Shown: positions 1 through 4,129 of the stretch, piece after piece | Layout: the number at the start of each line of letters is the position of its first letter | Numbering within the stretch: position 1 is the first letter of the stretch | DNA from: Pseudomonadota bacterium | Lineage (GTDB): Bacteria > Pseudomonadota > Gammaproteobacteria > Xanthomonadales > Xanthomonadaceae | NCBI GenBank assembly: GCA_023423855.1 | Contig: JAFAEU010000162.1 | Span: forward strand, 1-5,871 | DNA length: 5,871 bases | Direction: 5' to 3' | Translations under genes and position numbers: made by a program | Notes under the pieces: model-generated | What the model was told of the DNA's origin: nothing | Database searches by the model: none | The model's input: only the letters and a program-made list of their open reading frames with translations

Positions 1-751
1 TGCCGTCGTCGAAGGCGCGGTTGACCATCACCGCGATGTCGAGATCCTGCGCGGCGCGGAAGACCGTATCCGCCGCCTGCGGCGCGTTGACCGAGTAGTT
101 GATCTGCACGAAGTCGGGTTTCTCCGCGCGCATCAGGCGCTCGGTGTCGGCGTGGCCACGCTCGAGGTAGTGGGTGATGCCGATGTACTTCGCCTTGCCC
201 TGCGCCTTGAGTTCGCGCGCGTAGGGCATGGCCTCGGCCATGTTGCGCAGGTTGTGGACCTGCAGCAGCTCGACCTTGTCCGTGCGCAGCCGGCGCAGCG
301 AATCGGCCCACTGCGCTTCCAGGTCCGCGCGGCTGTCGGCGGCGAGCTTGGTGGCGAGAAAGCAGCGCTCGCGCCAGCCGCCCTCGGCCAGCAGTGCGCC
401 GACCACGTCCTCGGCATTGGAATAGTTCGGCGAGGTGTCGATCACGCTGCCACCGCCTTCGAAGAACACCTTCATCACGTCCTTGAGCGCGGCGAACTCG
501 GCCGAATCCAGCGGCACCTCGTAGCTGCCCGAGGTGCCGACGCCGATGGCCGGGATCGCCTCGCCGCTGGAGGGGATGGCGCGGCTGAGCAGGGCGCCGC
601 CGAGCGGCACGATGTCGGCGATGGCGCCCATGGGCTTCTCGCGCACGGCGGTCGGGTCGGGGCGCTCCTGGCTGCAGGCGGCGAGCGGCGCGAAGGCGAG
701 TCCGGTGGCGGCGAGTCCGGCGGTGGCGATGAAATCGCGGCGGCTGGTCAT
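1..751 (-). CDS. Tat-exported aldo/keto reductase, probable lipoprotein (partial, C-terminus outside window)
   Basis: Aldo/keto reductases reduce carbonyls with NAD(P)H in a TIM barrel; this one appears to act outside the cytoplasm. Reading from the ATG at 751-749, 250 codons are visible and the frame runs off the left edge. The N-terminus has a twin-arginine motif (SRRDFI, residues 3-8), a hydrophobic Ala/Gly/Leu stretch, and a lipobox LAAC ending at Cys26, followed by Ser27, which would favour outer-membrane sorting by the usual +2 rule. The barrel starts near residue 66 (IPAIGVGTSG). The four AKR catalytic positions are all present: Asp105 and Tyr110 in DTSPNYSNAE, Lys135 in LATKL, and His166 in LLQVHNL. 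A Shine-Dalgarno GAGGAG lies 7 bases before the ATG. An intact AKR barrel is usually about 270-330 residues, so a sizeable C-terminal part is missing here. The substrate cannot be told from sequence. Confidence 0.93.
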   Translation of the reverse strand, partial: MTSRRDFIATAGLAATGLAFAPLAACSQERPDPTAVREKPMGAIADIVPLGGALLSRAIPSSGEAIPAIGVGTSGSYEVPLDSAEFAALKDVMKVFFEGGGSVIDTSPNYSNAEDVVGALLAEGGWRERCFLATKLAADSRADLEAQWADSLRRLRTDKVELLQVHNLRNMAEAMPYARELKAQGKAKYIGITHYLERGHADTERLMRAEKPDFVQINYSVNAPQAADTVFRAAQDLDIAVMVNRAFDDG

Positions 752-758
752 GGCGAAT

Positions 759-764
759 CTCCTC
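759..764 (-). promoter_or_regulatory. ribosome binding site of the aldo/keto reductase
   Basis: On the minus strand this reads GAGGAG, 7 bases before the ATG at 751-749. It supports that start, which is also the one that gives a complete twin-arginine signal peptide. Confidence 0.8.
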
Positions 765-782
765 GGGGATCGGTCGAATTCG

Positions 783-798
783 TCGACGTGCGCGTCGA
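783..798. repeat. short inverted repeat in the reductase leader
   Basis: TCGACG and CGTCGA flank the four bases TGCG, a perfect 6-bp inverted repeat. It lies 32 bases upstream of the reductase start, between the larger inverted repeat at 806-826 and the ribosome binding site, so it would probably fall in the leader transcript. It may be only a product of high GC content. Confidence 0.4.
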
Positions 799-805
799 TG
801 TTGCC

Positions 806-851
806 CGAGGGTGGCGTAAACCCTCGTGAGAATCCAGTGCCGTTGGAGGGT
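806..851. promoter_or_regulatory. three alternating GAGGGT/ACCCTC elements, possible operator or switch upstream of the reductase
   Basis: CGAGGGT (806-812) and ACCCTCG (820-826) form a perfect 7-bp inverted repeat around the 7 bases GGCGTAA. A further GAGGGT at 846-851 is inverted relative to the central ACCCTC, and the 8-mer GAGGGTGG occurs at both 807-814 and 846-853. The central element can therefore pair with either neighbour. The cluster lies 55-100 bases upstream of the reductase ATG, where a promoter or operator is expected. A dimeric-repressor operator or a leader structure are both possible. I could not place a convincing -35/-10 pair, and the function is inferred from symmetry and position only. 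Confidence 0.4.
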
Positions 852-907
852 GGTGCGCCAGCCCGGAATCCGCGGGAGCGCGTTCACGCATGCCGATCAC
901 GCGCAGG

Positions 908-937
908 CCCGGTGCAGGACCGGGATGCGGCCGCATC
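908..937. repeat. two abutting palindromes in the gap between the VOC gene and the reductase
   Basis: CCCGGT (908-913) and ACCGGG (919-924) form a perfect 6-bp hairpin with a 5-base loop. The perfect 14-base palindrome GATGCGGCCGCATC follows at 924-937, sharing one base. Neither has a following T-run on either strand. They could add to termination after the VOC gene or bind a protein, and no coding sequence is evident around them. Confidence 0.45.
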
Positions 938-948
938 GGGCAGCGACA

Positions 949-984
949 GCGCGATCACGCGGGCGTCCGCGGCCCGCATCGCGC
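949..984 (-). terminator. strong GC hairpin immediately after the VOC gene, probable terminator
   Basis: GCGCGAT (949-955) pairs with ATCGCGC (978-984), and GCGGGC (959-964) pairs with GCCCGC (972-977). The result is a 13-bp stem with a 3-base bulge (956-958) and a 7-base loop (965-971). In the direction of transcription the stem starts on the base directly after the TGA of the VOC gene (987-985). No U-tract follows, so it is not a textbook intrinsic terminator. In very GC-rich genomes such hairpins may stop transcription or protect the 3' end of the mRNA. Confidence 0.55.
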
Positions 985-1416
985 TCAGGATTCCGCCTTC
1001 CACGGATCGTAGCTGCCGAACCACCACAGGTGGCCTTCTGGATCACGGCAGGAGTAGCCGCGACCGCCGAAATCCTGGTCGGCGATGTCCTGCACGATGG
1101 TCGCGCCGGCGGCGGTCGCGCGCGAGTAGTGCGCATCGGCGTCGTCCACGATCACGCAGGGGCTTTGCGTCTCGCGCTGGCCGATCTCGTCCGGCTGCGC
1201 GATCTGCCGGCCCCATTCGCTGTCGTTGTCGGTCGAGCCGAGCATGAGCATGCCGTTGCCGAAGGTCAGCTGGGCGTGGTGCACGGTGTTGCCGTCGGCA
1301 TAGACCGCGTGTTTCGTGAAGCCGAAGGCGCCGCACAGCCAGTCGATCGCCGCGGGCGCGTCGCGATAGCGCAGGCAGGGGATGATGGTGCTGCGGGTGT
1401 CCGTGCTGGTGTTCAT
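985..1416 (-). CDS. VOC-superfamily protein (glyoxalase/bleomycin-resistance fold)
   Basis: This is a complete 143-residue protein of the vicinal-oxygen-chelate fold, with two beta-alpha-beta-beta-beta modules. The first module runs from about residue 10 (IIPCLRYRDAPAAIDWL, then FGF and the strand HHAQLTFGNGMLMLG at 46-60). The second runs from about 86 (PCVIVDDADAHYSRATAAGA) to the closing motif RDPEGHLWWFGSYDPW at 124-139. His46/His47 and Glu127 sit where the family places metal ligands, but many small VOC proteins are not glyoxalases, so the reaction is unknown. The start has a GAGGAG site 6 bases upstream. The gene follows an AraC-type regulator on the same strand after 85 bases, which suggests joint transcription. 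It ends directly on a strong hairpin. A cytoplasmic role is likely because no signal peptide is seen. Confidence 0.92.
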   Translation of the reverse strand: MNTSTDTRSTIIPCLRYRDAPAAIDWLCGAFGFTKHAVYADGNTVHHAQLTFGNGMLMLGSTDNDSEWGRQIAQPDEIGQRETQSPCVIVDDADAHYSRATAAGATIVQDIADQDFGGRGYSCRDPEGHLWWFGSYDPWKAES

Positions 1417-1422
1417 GTCGAT

Positions 1423-1428
1423 CTCCTC
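1423..1428 (-). promoter_or_regulatory. ribosome binding site of the VOC gene
   Basis: GAGGAG on the minus strand, 6 bases before the ATG at 1416-1414. It has the same core as the reductase site at 759-764. Confidence 0.8.
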
Positions 1429-1434
1429 GTGAAT

Positions 1435-1450
1435 GCCGCCGGTCGGCGGC
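1435..1450 (-). repeat. hairpin between the AraC and VOC genes
   Basis: GCCGCC (1435-1440) and GGCGGC (1445-1450) make a perfect 6-bp stem around a 4-base loop. It lies 6 bases upstream of the VOC ribosome binding site and 51 bases after the AraC stop. It has no U-tract. It could mark a processing site, a weak attenuator or simply GC-rich sequence. Confidence 0.4.
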
Positions 1451-1501
1451 GCAGCGCAAGCCTGCCTGCGTCCGCGGCCGGCGTCTTGTAGATTCCGGCG
1501 C

Positions 1502-2317
1502 TCAGGCCTGCGGCACGTGGGTCGGCCAGGGCCCCTGTCGCGCCAGGTAGGCCGTCGGCGTCATCCCGGCGAAGGCGCGGAACTCGTGCGCGAGGTGCGC
1601 CTGGTCGTGGAAACCGCCGTCGGCGGCGATGCCGGCCCAGTCGACGCGCTCGCGACGGTGCACCTGCGCAACCACGCCGTGGAAGCGCTGCAGGCGCGCG
1701 TAGCGCTTGGGTGACATGCCGACCTGCTCGCGGAACAGTTCGCCGAACCGGCGCGGCGACAGCCGGCAGTGCGCGGCGATGGCCGGCATGCGCTGGGTCG
1801 CGGGCGCGGCGTCGATCAGCCGCAGCGCGTGCGCGATCGCCGGGTGCCTGTGCGGGTGGATCGCATCGGCATGCACGCGCAGCCAGCGTTCGACGATGCG
1901 CAGTCGCGCCTGTGCGTCGCGGGCTTCCAGCAGCCGCTGCCGCAGCGTGCGCGCGCCACCGGGGGCCAGCGCGTCGAGATCGACGTGGGCGTTGGCGATG
2001 GCGTCCATGCGTTCGCGGAAGAACGGCGCGGCGCCGCCGGCGCGGAACACGATGCCGAGCACGCGTGTCTGCTCGGCGGTATCGATCAGGGTGCTGCGGT
2101 GCGAGGGTCCGTCGAGGGCCGCGCCGGCGTTGCGCGTGCAGCGCAGCTGGTCGTCGTAGACGCGGGTCTCGTCCTGCGCGAGGTTGATCACCAGTTGCGG
2201 CCGCGCCGAGGGCAGCAGGCGGTCGAACGCATGCGCCTGGCGCGGCAGCTCGCAGTCCCAGATCGATGCGACCAGCGACGACAGCGGTTCGGCGGGCTGG
2301 ATGGCCAACAACCCCAT
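1502..2317 (-). CDS. AraC/XylS-family transcriptional regulator with DUF6597-like N-terminal domain
   Basis: This is a complete 271-residue DNA-binding regulator. Residues 1 to about 105 resemble the DUF6597 sensor domain found on many AraC proteins (LPSARPQLVINL at 35-46, GIVFRAGGAAPFF at 88-100). The C-terminal third is a double helix-turn-helix: the first HTH at about 177-197 (MPAIAAHCRLSPRRFGELF) and the second at about 227-250. It ends with the family signature GGFHDQAHLAHEFRAFAG followed by MTPTAYL at 252-258. The ATG at 2317-2315 has a GGAG site 7 bases upstream. The VOC gene follows on the same strand after 85 bases and is the best candidate target, with autoregulation also plausible. 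The patatin gene is divergent, 120 bases away, and could share the control region. The ligand is unknown. Confidence 0.95.
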   Translation of the reverse strand: MGLLAIQPAEPLSSLVASIWDCELPRQAHAFDRLLPSARPQLVINLAQDETRVYDDQLRCTRNAGAALDGPSHRSTLIDTAEQTRVLGIVFRAGGAAPFFRERMDAIANAHVDLDALAPGGARTLRQRLLEARDAQARLRIVERWLRVHADAIHPHRHPAIAHALRLIDAAPATQRMPAIAAHCRLSPRRFGELFREQVGMSPKRYARLQRFHGVVAQVHRRERVDWAGIAADGGFHDQAHLAHEFRAFAGMTPTAYLARQGPWPTHVPQA

Positions 2318-2437
2318 GACCGGGCTCCGGGAGGTCCGCCGGCAGGGTAGCGCAAGCGCGGGCGGCGCGCGGGACCGGTCATCGCCCGTGCACGTGGATT
2401 GGGTAAGCTTGCGGCGGGAGGGACAGGAGCCGATGCG
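2318..2437. promoter_or_regulatory. divergent promoter region between the AraC regulator and the patatin gene
   Basis: This 120-base gap separates two genes reading outwards, so it should hold promoters for both. It contains an AraC-side GGAG site (minus strand, 2325-2328), the palindrome GACCGGTC at 2373-2380, and a GTGCACGTG stretch near 2389-2395 with overlapping 6-base palindromes. I could not identify a reliable -35/-10 pair on either strand. The regulatory role is inferred from gene orientation. Confidence 0.5.
2425..2429 (+). promoter_or_regulatory. ribosome binding site that fixes the patatin start
   Basis: AGGAG lies 8 bases before the ATG at 2438. An upstream in-frame TTG at 2399 would lengthen the protein by 13 residues, but translation from it would run through this site and it has no comparable site of its own, so the ATG is preferred. 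Confidence 0.75.
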
Positions 2438-3667
2438 ATGTCCCTGTTCCAGCGACTGAAGACGTGGTGGCGCCGGCGTTGGCCAACTCGCCGTGGCGCA
2501 GCGGTGGTGGAAGCATCGCCGCCGTTGCCGGCACCGGTGGCCGGTGTCGACGCGGAACCCGATGCGGGCGACGCCGCCCGCTCGCCGCGACCGGAGCCGG
2601 TCGCTTCACCGCGTTCCGCGACGACGGGCAACGGTCCGCGCAGGATCCGCCTGGCGCTGCAGGGTGGCGGCTCGCACGGCGCGTTCACCTGGGGCGTGCT
2701 CGACGGCCTGCTGCAGCGCGGGGACATCGGCATCGACGCGATCTCCGGCACCAGCGCCGGCGCGCTGAATGCGGCGGTGCTGGCGACCGGCTGGGCGCAG
2801 GATGGCCGCGAGGGCGCACGCGAGGCGCTGCAGCGCTTCTGGCGCGATATCGGCAACGCCGGCGGCGGCTACCTGCTGCCGCTGCAGGCCCCGTCGTTCG
2901 GTCCGCCCTTCGACCTGAACACCGTGCCGGGCTACGACTGGGCCAGCCGCTTCCTGCGCACGCTCAGTCCCTACGATTACAACCCGCTCAACCTCAATCC
3001 GCTGCGCGACGTGCTGGTGCGGCATGTCGACGAACAGGCGCTGCGCGACGGTCCGATCCGCCTGTTCGTCACCGCGACCGCGGTGCGCAGCGGCGAACCG
3101 TGCGTGTTCAGCGGCGCTGCGCTCGGCCTCGACGCGCTGCTGGCGTCGGCCTGCCTGCCGTTCCTGTTCCAGGCCGTCGAGATCGACGGCGAGGCCTACT
3201 GGGACGGCGGCTACAGCGGCAATCCTTCGATCCACCCGCTGGTCGATCCGGATGCGGACTGCGACATCGTTGTGGTCCGGCTCAATCCGGCGCATCGCGA
3301 GGGCGTGCCCAGGCGCAGCACCGAGATCATGGACCGAATCAACGAGATCACGTTCAACGCCAGCCTGATCGGCGAACTGCGGATGATCGGGCAGATCGGC
3401 CGGCTGCAGCGGCAGGTGGCGACGGACGGCGTCCGTGGCCCGGAGTGGCGGCTGCACGTGATTGCCGACGACGTCGATCTCGCGACCCTGCCGGCATCGA
3501 GCCGCCTGCGCACCGATCCCGGCTTCGTCGAGAGGCTGCATGGCTTCGGGCAGGCGGCGGTGGCGCGGTTCCTCGATGTGCACGGGGAGGCGATCGGGCG
3601 GTATTCGAGTCATGAAGCCACTGCATCAGCGGTGATCGGGCGGGGTGCGGATTTGCCGAACGATTGA
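2438..3667 (+). CDS. patatin-like phospholipase, DUF3734-type
   Basis: Patatin-like proteins are serine acyl hydrolases using a Ser-Asp dyad on lipid substrates. This complete 409-residue protein has the glycine-rich oxyanion loop QGGGSHGAF (75-83), the nucleophile elbow GTSAG with Ser106 (104-108), and the catalytic Asp256 in YWDGGYSGNP. After the hydrolase core comes EIMDRINEITFNASLIGELR, from residue 296, which resembles the DUF3734 extension found on a subgroup of bacterial patatins. Residues 1-69 are different in kind: a basic, tryptophan-rich start (LKTWWRRRWPTRRG), then a Pro/Ala/Asp/Glu-rich linker that is probably disordered. The start may associate with membranes. No signal peptide is seen, so it is probably cytoplasmic or on the inner face of the membrane. 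It stands alone on the plus strand, divergent from the AraC gene. Substrate specificity (phospholipid, other lipid, polyhydroxyalkanoate-related) cannot be decided here. Confidence 0.95.
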   Translation: MSLFQRLKTWWRRRWPTRRGAAVVEASPPLPAPVAGVDAEPDAGDAARSPRPEPVASPRSATTGNGPRRIRLALQGGGSHGAFTWGVLDGLLQRGDIGIDAISGTSAGALNAAVLATGWAQDGREGAREALQRFWRDIGNAGGGYLLPLQAPSFGPPFDLNTVPGYDWASRFLRTLSPYDYNPLNLNPLRDVLVRHVDEQALRDGPIRLFVTATAVRSGEPCVFSGAALGLDALLASACLPFLFQAVEIDGEAYWDGGYSGNPSIHPLVDPDADCDIVVVRLNPAHREGVPRRSTEIMDRINEITFNASLIGELRMIGQIGRLQRQVATDGVRGPEWRLHVIADDVDLATLPASSRLRTDPGFVERLHGFGQAAVARFLDVHGEAIGRYSSHEATASAVIGRGADLPND

Positions 3668-3703
3668 TACGGCGGCTTGACGCTTGAACTGCCGTGATGT
3701 TGG

Positions 3704-3787
3704 AGCTTGTCATCCCGAGCGAAGCGAGGGATCTGTCGTTCAAGCCCTGCGAAAGCAGATCCCTCGCTTCGCTCGGGATGACAGGCT
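3704..3787. repeat. long intergenic inverted repeat of the CATCCCGAGCGAAGCGAGGG type
   Basis: The arms 3708-3735 and 3756-3783 are perfectly complementary over 28 bp around a 20-base spacer. Pairing continues outwards to 3704 and 3787 with one G-T mismatch or wobble. The arms carry the core CCCGAGCGAAGCGAGGGAT, a dispersed intergenic palindrome that I recognise from many high-GC proteobacterial genomes and that often gets mistranslated as CHPERSEGS-type peptides. It sits between two convergent genes, 40 bases after the patatin stop and 49 bases from the opposite stop. It could act as a two-way transcription barrier, although there is no T-run. No transposase is nearby, so if it spreads it must depend on enzymes encoded elsewhere. 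Confidence 0.88.
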
Positions 3788-3832
3788 TTCAGCGTTCTTG
3801 TGCTGCCAGATCGGCTGCTTCGGCGACATGCA

Positions 3833-4129
3833 TCAACGATGCATCCGCGCGCTGGTCGCAAGCCCCTTGTCGGTCAAACGCGCGATCTCGCGCTCGCCCT
3901 TTCGCTCGACGCGGACCAGTCCGGCGCCGGGAATGCCGCCGACGCTGTCCTCGCCGATCCACGCCAGCGTGCGCAGCAGCACGCTCATGCGCACGCCCAG
4001 GCGCTTGCACAGCCGCGGCAGCGACATGCCGTCCGGTTCCGCCGACAGTTCGGCCAGCAGCGCGGCGACGAGGGCGGGGTCAGCGGACAACGGACGAGGG
4101 GATGTCGCGCTGGCGCGGCGCGTCGGCAT
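3833..4129 (-). CDS. small winged-helix-like protein overlapping the oxidoreductase gene, unrecognised family
   Basis: This is a 98-residue basic protein that I do not recognise by name. The sequence suggests a winged helix-turn-helix: helix DPALVAALLAELSAE (17-31), helix SLPRLCKRLGV (36-46), helix RMSVLLRTLAWIGE (47-60), then a Gly-rich turn and a strand pair LVRVERKGEREIARLTDKG (71-89) that would make the wing. From the ATG at 4129 it overlaps the last 50 bases of the oxidoreductase gene in another frame. No start has a clear Shine-Dalgarno. A TTG at 4090 (residue 14, 11-base overlap) would keep all helices, while the ATG at 4027 (residue 35) would lose the first helix. Translational coupling to the upstream gene is likely. 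A regulator or small accessory protein of the oxidoreductase is possible. Existence is likely, function unknown. Confidence 0.62.
   Translation of the reverse strand: MPTRRASATSPRPLSADPALVAALLAELSAEPDGMSLPRLCKRLGVRMSVLLRTLAWIGEDSVGGIPGAGLVRVERKGEREIARLTDKGLATSARMHR

Noticed and set aside
152..829. A 225-codon plus-strand open frame across the reductase gene
   Set aside because: It is the mirror of the aldo/keto reductase frame, His/Gly/Ala/Val-rich with no domain; the minus-strand frame has signal peptide, catalytic residues and ribosome binding site.
895..961. Direct repeat GATCACGCG at 895-903 and 953-961
   Set aside because: Nine bases of GC-rich sequence repeated once within 70 bases; the second copy is accounted for by the terminator-like hairpin.
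2399..2437. TTG at 2399 as an extended patatin start
   Set aside because: It lacks its own ribosome binding site, and the ATG at 2438 has AGGAG at good spacing.
2188..2856. A 222-codon minus-strand open frame spanning the start of the AraC gene and of the patatin gene
   Set aside because: It crosses the divergent promoter region and overlaps two well-supported genes in other frames, with Pro/Ser/Arg-rich sequence and no motif.
2606..3613. A 335-codon open frame on the minus strand, antisense to the patatin gene
   Set aside because: It has no recognisable motif and is biased in composition, while the plus strand holds an intact patatin with a ribosome binding site.
3682..3745. GCTTGAAC (3682-3689) complementary to GTTCAAGC (3738-3745), possibly an alternative fold with the inverted repeat
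   Set aside because: An 8-bp match over this distance can arise by chance, and it would compete with a far more stable 28-bp stem.
3610..3861. An 83-codon minus-strand open frame across the inverted repeat
   Set aside because: It translates both arms of the repeat (CHPERSEGS and QIPRFARDD), a familiar false gene produced by this repeat.
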